Shown: positions 1 through 10,396 of the stretch, piece after piece
Position numbering within the stretch: the first letter of the stretch is position 1
Layout: every line of letters begins with the position of its first letter
Assembly: GCA_027579435.1 (NCBI GenBank)
Contig: JANBPK010000088.1
Coordinates: 1-28,020 of the forward strand
Length of the DNA: 28,020 bases
Origin: Candolleomyces eurysporus
Lineage: Eukaryota; Basidiomycota; Agaricomycetes; Agaricales; Psathyrellaceae
Reading direction: 5' to 3'
Position numbers and translations under genes: made by a program
The notes under the pieces: model-generated
Seen by the model: only the letters and a program-made list of their open reading frames with translations
Told to the model about the DNA's origin: nothing
Database searches by the model: none

Positions 1-1
1 C

Positions 2-256
2 GATGATGAGCCGTTTGTTTCTGCGGAGCAGAGTGCGACGAAGCAGTTTGCTATTCATTTGGTTGGGGATGTGCGCACGCCGGTGTGTGTGCATGCTTTC
101 CATTCGGCGTGTCTTGTGAGTGCGGAGAGGGTTGCGTCCAGAGGTGCGGAAGCTTCGATTGTGGGGGATGATGTTGAGGTTTCGTGCCCCGTGTGCAGGG
201 GTGTGGGTTGTGTTTCGAAGGCTGATTGGGATGAGGGTGTGCAGGGGTTGCAGTGA
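2..256 (+). CDS. RING-finger protein, C-terminal end (gene cut by left edge)
   Basis: The frame is open from base 2 to the stop at 254-256, with no start codon in view, so this is the last exon of a gene that begins outside the window. It shows the second half of a RING-H2 domain: a Cys-Val-His-Ala-Phe-His-x-x-Cys block at about residues 30-38, then Cys-Pro-Val-Cys-Arg about 30 residues later, the usual zinc ligands of an E3 ubiquitin ligase RING. The first half of the RING must lie upstream. The spacing between the two blocks is longer than in a compact RING, with an insert rich in Ala, Gly and Val. Decayed pieces of what looks like the same gene occur near 14,200 and 18,700. E3 ligase activity is inferred from the ligand pattern; the substrate is unknown. 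Confidence 0.7.
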   Translation, partial: DDEPFVSAEQSATKQFAIHLVGDVRTPVCVHAFHSACLVSAERVASRGAEASIVGDDVEVSCPVCRGVGCVSKADWDEGVQGLQ

Positions 257-440
257 ATGAATGACAACCCCTCGTGCTGAGTTGCGTTTGGGTGGGTTCT
301 TAGGCATTACCTTACTTATTCCGATTACGAATGCGTGATCAGGCTCTACACTAAAACCTTTTTTTTCCTGACCTCTCATTCTTCCGTTTTTCCAACTAAT
401 CATTCTCATTGTGTCTCGTCTCTTTACAATAACACCTTTC

Positions 441-600
441 ACACGGATCGCCAGATGTATTTGTATTCCCAGCATGCACTTATCTATTCTCCATTCTTTT
501 CATCTTTGTTCCCCTTTTCTGTTCAATTCCGGTATTCCAATCGTGTTTTAGCGGCATTTTTCCATGTACGACGATTACTGTAGGTTGACAAAGTAATTTA
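441..600 (+). repeat. RING-gene 3' flank, copy R1 of a dispersed repeat
   Basis: This segment downstream of the RING stop recurs at about 19015-19165 (R2) and, in shorter form, at about 22790-22870 (R3). Shared landmarks in R1 and R2 are a 'gtatttgtat.cccca' block, 'gcacttat.tattct', 'agcgg.atttttccatgta' and a final 'ggttgacaaag' type motif. R3 keeps the last part. In R1 and R3 the repeat is followed directly by a B-family gene; in R2 it is followed by the 3' end of C3. The rest of 257-625 is AT-rich and non-coding as far as I can see. Confidence 0.65.
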
Positions 601-834
601 TACTTTCCTGTTTGACTTTGCATCGTCAAAGTGTGCTTTTACCCACCACTCGAAGCCTGAGGAGAGGGGAGGAGAGTAGCTGCCCTGGCATGGCTGGCAT
701 TTTGAGCTCTAGGAAGGATATGCACATAATATCATAGGTCCGTCTTGGGAACTTTGCGAGAAACCAAGCATTGGACAAAAGACAATAAATACGACAGGAA
801 AGTGCGCAAGGGTATAAACGATCAAGGTTCAACA

Positions 835-2501
835 CTAAACCGGAGGTACCTCCATTTCCCTGGGCGCGAAACGTGGATGGAGACAGGATTCGACGAGGAC
901 TATGCTCATAAAAATTCCTGAAGCCACTGCTATGGCTAGGAATACTATGGCCGGAAGGAAAACCAATTGCATATACCAATGTTGGGCCTTGGCTCCACTC
1001 CAGACACTTGGCAATGCGAAGAGCGTCGCCAACGTTACACTTAAAGTCATCGCCACCGCAAAGCCATGAAAAATGATGTGAACGGTAATGCGAAGAATTG
1101 TTGAGCCAAGGCGTGGAACTATGGAGGTCAGCGATAGTGTTTCGCTTGTGCGGAAGGACTGTGCACTCACAGTCTGTTGCTTGAAGATACGAGTACCAAC
1201 CAGTCTCGAAAGGGCGGCGTAGATACCCTCGAATCCGTCGAATAAGCCGAGCAATCCAGTTCCCCCTGCGTAACATCATTCGCATTGAAAGCTCGTCTAC
1301 CCAGCTCAGCACGCGCCTCATAATAGTCGACCGCCAGAGCAAACTGACAGCTTTCAGGAGTACTGGCAGAAGTACCCTACCCAATGAGATGATGTTCATG
1401 CTTCCGATCACTATCCCCATGGCAGGTAGCGTAAGAAGGACGAGGAATATCATGCAGGCCACTGCACGTCGAGCGACCAAGTCATATACCGAAGACTGAG
1501 GGCTGTCTGACTCCGTTGTCATTGAGTCCCACAGTTTGCGGAAACCAGGAATGATGATGAACCAGAACAAGGTCCACCAATACATGGCCGTAAGGCTCGT
1601 TAGGTGGGCCAATATTTTGCCGCCAGACGAGACTAGATATCTCTGTAAGCCTTGTGCTCTCTTGATCCGAATGCCACAGGATCCCGAGAGAACGCACCTT
1701 GAGATGAATAGTCAGTCACAAAGAGCCAAGACATGCCGATAGTGCCTTTATTGGGGTTCATTTCGTATAATCCCAGAATATACAAGCTATAAAAAAAACG
1801 ACGAAGCACATCTGTCAGCCCATACATACAGAATTGAATTAATTATAATGTTTCGACTTACAACGAAGTAACGACAACGCTATATATCCATTCAATAGCT
1901 GCAGGCGCCATTTCCAGCTCCCGATAGGACAATACAGCCTTTGTCATACCAAAAGAGACGGCGGCTGCCGTGACGATGATACGGTATCCAGTCACCGGGG
2001 GATGCTTCAACCTGAGTCTGAGTGACTCTCTGGGACGTTCTTTGTTGTCGTATTCTGTCATCATAATCCCAAAGTGCTGGAAGACTGGTCTAACGCCATT
2101 CATAACATCCGCTTTGAAGAGCCAGTAGGGTTTGGCAGACTCCTTGCTCTCGTAGTCCGTTAGAAAGAATGCACTATCAATTTATGAGTCGATGGGACGG
2201 TCAGCGGCTCATGATGCACTTACAGAAGAAGAACAACGACTCCACTGATCCATTCAACGGTCACCGACACGGTAGATCTATTTGATAATGCCTTTGCTGT
2301 ACCTAGACCAAAAGTTACAAGAACGAACATCAACCGATAGACGGTGACTTTGGGATGCCACGGTTTCCTTACGTGCTCCCCAGGCGGGGACCCAGGACTT
2401 TGCGATGCAATTGCATCGGCATTCAAGTTGCCAACATCGGTAGCCGATAGAGCTGTAAGGGGTATGAACTCCTGGTTTTGAGCGGCCGAAGGCTGAGGCA
2501 T
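835..2501 (-). CDS. B1: multi-pass membrane protein of unknown function (five exons)
   Basis: I do not recognise this family. Exons on the minus strand: 2501-2224, 2173-1862, 1786-1698, 1632-1171 and 1118-835. The introns are 50-75 bp, all GT-AG, and the phases close to 474 residues. The start ATG at 2501 is the first in an exon that aligns with B2. About eight hydrophobic segments are visible: one pair in exon 1, one pair in exon 2, two in exon 4 and two in exon 5. The first two pairs are related: each starts Val-Thr-x-Tyr-Arg, has a conserved Lys-Ala pair, then Glu-Trp-Ile and a hydrophobic stretch, so the N-terminal half arose by internal duplication. A basic loop rich in Arg (near residues 340-365) follows the sixth segment. 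A role as a membrane transporter, channel or anchor cannot be chosen from sequence alone. B2 at 22917-24813 is its paralogue. Confidence 0.75.
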
Positions 2502-2599
2502 GGGCGAACACGCTGTTGAGATCGCCAGCCAGGATGGTAGTTTGCGGGAAAACTAAGAACGAAAGTGACGTGGAGACGTTACCAGGCCTTTTGAGCTGG

Positions 2600-2645
2600 T
2601 TCTGTCAATGAATTACTTGCCATCAATTGGAAAGTTTTGACAGAA
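2600..2645. promoter_or_regulatory. Inverted repeat in the B1 promoter, conserved in B2
   Basis: TTCTGTCAA (2600-2608) and TTGACAGAA (2637-2645) form a perfect inverted repeat; the arms extend to 11 bp here. They lie about 100-145 bp upstream of the B1 ATG. The same nine-base arms occur at the same distance before B2 (24911-24919 and 24952-24960), while the spacer and flanks have diverged. This suggests a binding site for a dimeric regulator or a conserved 5' UTR hairpin. Confidence 0.5.
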
Positions 2646-2830
2646 CCTCTAGCGGTGGTGCCCCTGGAGAGTGTATGGCAACGTCCGATCGACGAGCGCT
2701 TATGATCAACTTGTGGCGAGTGGTCGATGCTGGGCACGGCAAGTGCCGAGGCATATAGCAATGGTTCTTGTAGTGGCCGTCTTCTCGTCTGCCCCTCAGC
2801 CTTCTACCTCATGTTCAGTTTTCTCGGTGA

Positions 2831-3768
2831 GACATAGTCTCAGACGCCGGTAGGAGAGCCCACTCGATCGTTCTCAACCACTCAATGAGCGCGCCGCGTT
2901 TGTTAGTTCCATCAAAAGTTCACGTGGAGCTAGATCGGTCCCGTGCACGTACTCATAACCAGACTACCTTTCCCCTTACATTGAGGAACAAGTTAGCGTC
3001 ACGTAGCGGGGAGGAAGAAAGAGAACTCCCAAAGAGGGAAGTCTCATCAGATAAGTCAGGAGTTCATCAAATCGAGTAGACAGAGAGGAAATGAAAGAGA
3101 TTTGAGAGTGAACATAGTGAGAGAGTGGGAGAGAGACATCTTGGGAGCTAGGGGTGACACAATTGTCAATCCTAGTTTCCAAGGGTGGTGGCGGTCTTCG
3201 GCGTTAGCTCGGGAGCCCGCCCCGAGCGGTGAGTCGGGAAACCCACGATCCCGCTGGTAACCATCCAGCAGGCCAGGGAGAGAGATCGAGGCACCAGCAT
3301 CGAGTACTCTCCATCCTGAGGGGAAATAAATTATTTTACTCACTAAGCCGAAGAGCGGAGCGCGCAGGCAAGTACACAGAGAAGAGAAGACCCAACGAAG
3401 CTGGGATCCGTGACCTACCCACACACTGGCGGAGGGAGGGCGGGAAAAAAGAAATCGCTAAATCGCACTAAGCGGGCGAGTATATGCTGTCGTTCTGGTG
3501 GTGGAACGGAAGCAAGGAGCGAGGGGAATTAGACTCAGGCGCGCAGGCGCTTGGGGCGAGGGCGCGTACACAAGCGCAAACATGCGCGCATCATCTGACC
3601 GCTTCCAGGGTTGTGCTAACTTGTCATACGATTCGCCGGTCCGTACGCTACGCTTTACTTTAACTAATCTACGCATTAATGTAATCAACTATCCGGAAGC
3701 ACCACAACACAAACACACACACGCTCTACTAATCACCGATCGTCCAACGAACGATCATCCGCACCGCC
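2831..3768. other. Divergent intergenic region between B1 and the NLR gene
   Basis: No coding sequence is supported here. A strongly purine-rich tract (GA-rich, about 3005-3140) is followed by GC-rich sequence (3190-3300), a TATA-like AT-rich patch near 3325-3340, and further mixed sequence. Read on the minus strand this order (TATA-like patch, then a long pyrimidine-rich leader) resembles the promoter part of an LTR retrotransposon, but I could not find clear TG...CA ends or a target duplication. The last 150 bp before 3769 are rich in CA and contain no obvious TATA box for the NLR gene. Confidence 0.3.
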
Positions 3769-6700
3769 ATGCATACAGTAATACCTACCTCGATGCGCCG
3801 ATGGCTTCCAGCAGGCTCGAAAGATTCCCAATCAGGCTCCAGACCATCTACTCCACCAGAGGGTAAGCTATCGACGACTTAGTCGAGTCTTAATGATTAG
3901 TGACATTTTGAAGGGACTTCGAAAGAAACACTTAAGGCTCCGAAGGCTGATTTGCGCCGATTCAAGCTTGGGAAGAAGCCTATCAACACCATTGCCAGTC
4001 CATTGACCATATTGGATTGGAGGACCGAAAGGGGCGCCTTGGAAAAGCAGCTTGCTATCATATCGATAGCATCTGTGGTGGGAGATCAGCCAATGCTGAA
4101 GGAGGCCATCAAAGCAATCATTTACCTCCAAAGCAAGCACAGCAAAAATGACATGGTGATCTTTTTCCTCAGTAATCTGCAGAACTCGTCACTGATCTAC
4201 CGCCCTTCCAGTTCGCTCAATTAATCTGCAATTGCGCCGAATTTTCCGTTTATCTGGCATTACTCTTGAAGGAGGATTCGTCTCTGGAAGTACCGGGCGC
4301 TTTCGATGACTTCATCAGGTATATCAGATTGGACTGAACGCTATCAGAACAGACGGTTAGTGCAGCTGCTAATGTATCCGCGATATTTCTAGCACGATTG
4401 AAGACGTCCGAACTGCCTTCGACGACGTTTCAAGTGTCTCGGTGGAAGCGCTGCAAGCGCAGGTGGACGAGTCTATAGCAAGCATCAAGGTTAACTTGTC
4501 TTTTGCCAATTATTTAGGTCCGCGATATTAACCTCGAGGCTGTAGTCTTCCCATCCTTCATTACAACAGCTCGTCAATGATCCACCTTCCCGAGGGTTCT
4601 TTATAATACCCGCGATCTCAACGCTGGACATGAACGTTTTAAAAACTGCTATCGAGATATTCGACGAGGCTTCCGTCCTTATGCCTATTTTCGATCATGT
4701 TGTAACCCTGGCGTACGCAGCTCAGGTAAGATGAATCTTCTTCGCATCGAAACCAATCTTGACGGACGACATGCAGAAAACCTTGTCAAACTTCAGCGAC
4801 ATGATGGCCCTCTCTACAAAAGCACTTGTATTTTCCCTGAGCATCAAGCCGCACTTTCGCCCGGACCCCAGCCACGATTTATCGTCAAGTCTCAGGGAAG
4901 CCATTGAACAGTTGGAGAGGTACATTTCTTCATATTTAGGAATTTATCTCTTGACTGAATTTATCCAAGTCGATTGAGCAAGATCGCAAATCGGTGTCAA
5001 GGCACGCTCATGAGTCAGAAGGATTTTTCGCTCCCGAGCGCGAATCAGACAGCTCTGCTGCAGCAATTGGTTTCAGATCTGGAGGACACGATCAGGAAGT
5101 TTCAGGTATGCCTCAATACTGTGCGCTGCCACTTGTTACCTATACCATTCTTAGAATGACAGCTTGCTCCGAGTCGATCTACACGAACCTGACCTCAACA
5201 ACCTCGGTAAGCATAGCGACATGGATATTGGCTGATGCTGACACAATCCGTTATAAGTATGGGAGGAATCTCACGAATTACCCAAGTATTTCGAGATCAG
5301 TGAAATGCGATCGGAATACCTACCTGGCAGCCGGGAGACGGACACCGCGGGGATATGCGACTGGATATCAAGCTTAGAGGACTTGATCCTTTGCATACAT
5401 GGTACGGCCGGTGTGGGGAAATCCACTCTTAGCCGTCACCTTGCACGCGAGCTTCGGTCCGCCGATCGGCTGGCTACTTCCTTATCTCTAAGCAAGTGTC
5501 CAACAGATACACTTAGTGTCGAGAGTATCGTTGAGATGCTGTCTTATGGAATCGGGAGAATTCATCCTTGCGTAAGACCCAAGGTTCTAGAGGCGAAGGC
5601 TCAACGCAATGCCAACTGGTCGTGGCAGGAACGTATCGAGTTGCTTATATTAGGCCCTTTACGGTCATTGGGCTACCCTTACCCATTGATTGTGATCGTG
5701 GACGCCGTGGATGAATGGAGTGCCCATCCCGACTTCGTGAAGGCACTTTCCTACATCAACGACACCTCAATCGTCAAATTCATCCTTACTAGTCTTTCGG
5801 ATCTTCGAGTTTCCCTCGACCACGTCTCCATGCGCTCACACAAACTTCTTCCACTCTCACAAGAATTTGTCAAAGAATACCTCAAACACCATCTTAGGAG
5901 AGCCCAGTGGGTCGATGGGCAATACCCATCAGCTCGCGATGTTGACCAGCTTGCATTACTGTCGGGCGGTTTGCCTGCATGGGCGTCGGCCGTATGTACA
6001 TTACTTGCCGACACTTCCAGGGATACCACTTCCCATGAAATTCTTCGTAAAATCCTGGCAGGTGAAGAGAATGTCGGAGATCAGCTCTCGGGGCTGTATC
6101 GCAACGTCTTGACGCGAATGTTCCCTCTACCTGACCAACAACATGAGTTCCGCCAATATTTTGGAGCCACCCTTGTCCTTCAAGAATCACTTCCCATACC
6201 CGAGTTCGCGTTGCTCGTAAACATACCCCCACATCTTGTGGCCAAAATCAAATCGCTTCTTTCAGCCCTACTGGCATCTTCCCCATCCACAGAGTCAGAG
6301 ATGGCGGAAGTACAGCCGGCGCCTGCCATTTTTCACACTTCTTTCCTCGAATACGTTCAGGCCACACCCCGGTCCAACTCGAAGGATCCTTTCGCAATCT
6401 CCGTTATCGAGTCTCACTTCACAGTGGGGCTAGGCTGCGTCGAGATAATCAACAAACTCCCACCATCGGTATCATCACAGGATATTTCTTTGCCACTCCA
6501 AAGTTACGTTGTCAAGTATTGGCCACTCCACGTGTCGAGCGGGACACATCTGAATAGTTCAGACGACCAGTCACAAGCGCCGCACCGTTCGATATTGTTA
6601 GCACAGATAACAGTTGATTTCCAGCAACGATGGGAACCAATGTTCCTCCAATTTTTTCGATCGGAATTGGAAGAAGGGGAGCTGGAGAAAGAGGAGAGTC

Positions 6701-9700
6701 AGGATAGCCCGGCGGAGAAGAATGGTTGTGCAGATAAAGAGGGCNATAGCATCGGCTCTTCGGAGGATCGCCCACTTTTTGGGTCAATTTGACATGAGGA
6801 AGAATCGTTGGGAGCTTGAAATTGCTTGTTTGGAGGTGGCTGTCCGGCTTGATGCGGAGAACGGGGAGTTATGGGCAGAGTTGGGGAAGTGCTACAGGAA
6901 GATGGGAGACAGGGGTGGCAGCCTCAGAATTTTGGAGGAGGCCGTTATTGCCTATCGAACAGCAGTGCAACACCTTCCGCACCTCCATCCTGATCGCACG
7001 TTGTCTCTCGACAGTCTTGTCGCGGTTCTCTTGTGTTGTTATGCGCGAAGTGGAGACATTGATGTCCTCAATGACGCCATTTCACGCAACCGTGAAGCAC
7101 TTGCATTTTGGTCCGCGTCGGGGCACCTTAATCGATCTTCCTCCTACGACACCCTTGCCAGTGCTCTATTTTCTCTGTATGAGAGGATTGGCGACATCGA
7201 CATTCTCACCGAGGCAGCTTTGCATTATCGGAAAGCACTTGACCTCCGACCCTCACCCCACCCTAATCGTGCTTCCTCCCTCGACGGTCTTGCTAATGTT
7301 CTCTACTCTATGTATGAGCACAATCATGAGGTCACCTTCCTCAATGAGGCTATTTCGCTCAATCGGGAAGCACTGGATACAACCGCCGCCAATCGTCCGT
7401 TGTTCCTCAATAACCTTGCCAAGGCTCTCCTTTCTCTATATGAACGCAACAGGAACATTGACGTTCTCATCAAGGCAATCGAATACAGTCGCGGTGCACT
7501 CGCTCTCCAACCAGCGCCACACCCTGATCGTCCTTCCTCCCTTGCCAATCTCGCCAATGCCCTCTTCACTCTCTACGAACGCAGCGGCAATGCGGCCGAC
7601 CTTCGTGAAGTGATTTCACTCAGTGATGAAGCACTTCAGCTGAACGCGATGCCCGGCCCCAATCGCTCGCTATTCTACAATAGCCTTGCAAAAGCCCACT
7701 TGTCACTGTTCGTGCGCGATGGAAACATGGACGCCCTCAGCAAAGCAATTTCCCATGCTCGTAACGCACTTGCCCTCCGACCTGCACCTCACCCTCATCG
7801 CCCCTCTTCCCTCCTTTGTCTCGCCAATGCTCTATGTTCGCTATACGAGTGGAATCGTGATGCCGATGTCATCTATGAGGCGATCTCACTTGCTCGCGAA
7901 GCAGAGGCGCTCTTGCCAGCATCTCATCCCAATTACATCAAGTCTCTCAACAGCCTCATTAATGGCCTCAAAGTTCTCTACAAGGATAACGGCGACGTTG
8001 ACGCCCTTGTTGAGGCAATCTCGCTGGGTCGCAGAGCTCTTGAACTGCAGCCGTCACCATGCCCGGACCCTTCGTCTTCCAGCAGCCTTGTTGACACTCT
8101 CCTCTTATTCTATAAGTACAATCAGGAGGTTAACATCCTCACCGAGGCTATCTCGGTAGCTCGTGGCGTACTTATATCCCGACCTGCGCCTCATCCCGAT
8201 CGCCTCTCGTCCATTGGTAGTCTCGTCAATGCCCTCCGCTCTCTGTATGAACGGAATAGTGACGTTGAGACCCTTGGTGAAATGATTGGCCTTGATGAAG
8301 AAGCACTTACACTCCCGATGCCACTCCCCAAGCGTTCGTCGATCCTCCATAGCCTTGGCAAGGCATTCCACTCTCTTTTTTTACACAACGGCGACAAACG
8401 TGACCTCGAGAAGGCAATTTTACATAATCGCAATGCACTTGCCCTCCGACCAGCACTTCACCCTGACCGTTCTTCGTCCCTTATTAATCTCTCCAACACA
8501 CTCTACTCCCTCTATAAACTCAATCATGACGTCAAGGTCCTTGATGAAGCAATTTCACTTTGTCGTGAAGCAGTTTCATTACGACCACTGCACCAACCTG
8601 ATCGTGCTTCATCACTCAACCACCTCGCCAATCTACTCTGTCACCTGTACGAGCACGATCACCAAATTGAGGGACTGGATGAAGCAATCTCGCTCACACG
8701 TAAAGTGCTCCAACAGGCTGGGAACTACATCAACCATTCCTCCGATGACAGTGTTGACGTTGCCAACGGTCTCTACTCCCTGTATGAGCGCAATCGCGTC
8801 GTTGAGGTTCTCAACCGAGCAATATTACTTGATCGGGAATCACTCGACCTGTGGCCAGCGAACCATGCTCGTCATCGGTCTTTGCTCTGCCGCATCTCCA
8901 ATGGCCTCAAGATGCTCTACAAGCATCATAATCACACTGATGCTCTTGATGAAGCAATCTCATTCATTCGTCGGGCCCTTGTACTCCAACCTTCACAACA
9001 CTCAGATCGACCTCTGGTTCTCACCAGCCTTGTTGACACTCTCCGCTTATTATACGAGCGTGATCGGGACATCAGCGTCATCAGAGAAGCTATCTCAACT
9101 GCTCATCAAGTACTTGAACTCCGACCAGTACCTCACCCTGATCGCCCTTCGTCCATCGGGGTCCTCGTCAGTGTTCTCTGCTCCTTGTATGAGCGGAATG
9201 GTGACGTTGCTACCCTTTCTGAGGTGATTTCCCTTCAGGAACAAGCGCTCAGCCTCCCAATGCCATCCCTCGGCGATCGCTTGTCAACTATCGATAGCCT
9301 TGCCAATGCTCTATACTCTCTGTATGAGCGCCATGGCAGGGTTGAAGGCCTGAATCAAGCTGTTTCGCGGAGACGTGAAGCACTTGAGCTGCGGCCGGCA
9401 TCCCATCCCAATCATTTCTCCACGCTGGACAACCTCGCCAAAGAACTCACATCTCTCTACATTCACAGACGTGAAGTCAGTCTTCTCGAAGAGGCAATTT
9501 CGCGTCACCGTCAAGTACTCGAGCTCGTGAGACCCCGCATGCTCGCTTTAACCTTAGATGTTTCTCAAGTTGACACTAAAGTTCGCGGGCTTGATCCGTC
9601 AAGCGCTCAATACCGAGCCTATCGCATTGAAGAGCTCCTCTTCCTTCTCCACACGCGTCTTGAAATCACCGGTGATGAAAAGAATCGGGAAGAGACGCGA

Positions 9701-9778
9701 GTTCTACAGGAAGAACTGGAGAAATTAGAGGTAGACGGATTGGAGGGAGGGAAATCGGAGGGAGCAGCGGGAGAATGA
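3769..9778 (+). CDS. NLR-type protein: unknown helical N-terminus, NACHT NTPase, about 19 TPR repeats
   Basis: Fungal NLR (STAND) proteins sense a ligand through C-terminal repeats and signal through NTP-driven oligomerisation. Exons: 3769-3862, 3914-4155, 4212-4318, 4393-4489, 4570-4725, 4777-4919, 4970-5105, 5155-5206 and 5258-9778. With the N at 6745 ignored the coding bases total 5547, exactly 1849 codons. The start ATG has a fair context (gccATG). Residues 1 to about 370 are helical and match no domain I know. The NACHT domain follows: Walker A GTAGVGKST (391-399, Lys397) and Walker B with Asp491-Ala-Val-Asp494-Glu495. Residues about 900-1770 are TPR units of about 45 residues, typically ending Ser-Leu-Tyr-Glu-Arg. 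The tail is Glu/Gly-rich; there is no C-terminal CHAT domain, which some relatives carry. The first exon and its acceptor (3913) are the least certain parts. The gene is convergent with C1. Confidence 0.85.
6745..6745. other. Ambiguous base that splits the NLR reading frame
   Basis: Upstream of this N the NACHT part reads in one frame; downstream the TPR part reads in another. Both frames overlap for about 180 bases. Dropping the N joins Asp-Lys-Glu-Gly directly to Ile-Ala-Ser-Ala-Leu and gives one open frame from 5258 to 9778. The N is therefore most likely a spurious extra base from assembly and not a real frameshift. Confidence 0.8.
6930..9540 (+). repeat. TPR-coding tandem repeat array with a 939 bp super-repeat
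   Basis: About 19 units of 129-138 bp encode the TPR region of the NLR gene. A longer period is also visible: units 8-11 (about 7,860-8,360) resemble units 15-18 (about 8,800-9,300) more closely than their neighbours. One anchor is 'aatggcctca' at 7961 and again at 8900, a shift of 939 bp or 313 codons. Matching signs include Asn-Gly-Leu-Lys followed by Leu-Tyr-Lys, and Leu-Pro-Met-Pro three units later, in both blocks. This points to block duplication of several TPR units. Confidence 0.75.
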
Positions 9779-10396
9779 GTACGGGTGAGGTACTTGCCTC
9801 TATCTCGTCATTTTTGGTCTTCTGTTTACTCCGGGTGTCGAGTAGGATTAGTTGGGTTCAATACTTGTCGATGCTCTCATCACTCCATAATTTCATCATC
9901 TGTTTCACAAACTCCCATTATTTACTCCACAGACTTTTAGTATATATAGTACCTACCGTATCTACTGACAATAAGGCTTCAGTCAATCATGTTCCTTGAA
10001 TAGTCCTCTCCCGTCGCTCTCATTGTCGTCGCCGATACAGCCATCGGTCTCAGCTTTCCATTTTTGTCACCGGGAACTAGTTTTTTCATACATACTGTGC
10101 GGATAATGTGTAAACAAGTGAAATGCAGGTAGAATATTAATGGTGCAAAAGAAAATGATGCCGTGTATAATATTGTAGAAGAAGAGGAGAAACAAAACAA
10201 GGGCCTGAAAGATAGTCCAATCGATATCACAGATAGCTAAATAGAAAGCATTAGTAAGTCGGTGTACACAGACATCGAAGAATAAAGGCTAGGCTAGAGA
10301 GAAGAAGTTCAGTGTCTATAGTAGGGAGGGCGGTTAGCACAGTGGGGAGAGGAAGAAATTCGCCATTCGAGCGAAACCGAGTCAGATCTCAAGATC
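9779..10396. other. Convergent intergenic region between the NLR gene and C1
   Basis: This AT-rich stretch lies between two gene 3' ends and holds their 3' UTRs. I see no coding sequence, RNA gene or repeat in it. Confidence 0.5.

Larger units (their letters stand above)
441..2830. repeat. Segmental duplication, left copy (R1 + B1 + B1 promoter)
   Basis: This block matches 22790-25170 in the same order and orientation: the RING-gene tail, the whole B gene with all four introns at the same places, and about 300 bp of upstream sequence. Divergence is considerable in coding and non-coding parts, so the duplication is not recent. Right-hand similarity fades at about 2800. Confidence 0.75.

Noticed and set aside
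626..1170. Continuation of the B1 exon 4 frame to 626
   Set aside because: After 1171 the frame runs through an intron and loses its membrane-segment character. The spliced frame to 835 aligns with B2 exon 5.
3868..4140. Minus-strand open frame of 90 codons
   Set aside because: It is antisense to NLR exon 2, which fits the plus-strand splicing pattern and phases.
6816..9227. Long plus-strand open frames of 157-313 codons in a second frame across the TPR region
   Set aside because: They are shadows of the TPR repeats: the regular codon pattern keeps the +1 frame open. They have no domain features and the main frame is continuous.
9540..9778. A C-terminal CHAT protease domain on the NLR protein
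   Set aside because: Relatives with this TPR type often carry CHAT, but only a short Glu/Gly-rich tail remains before the stop.
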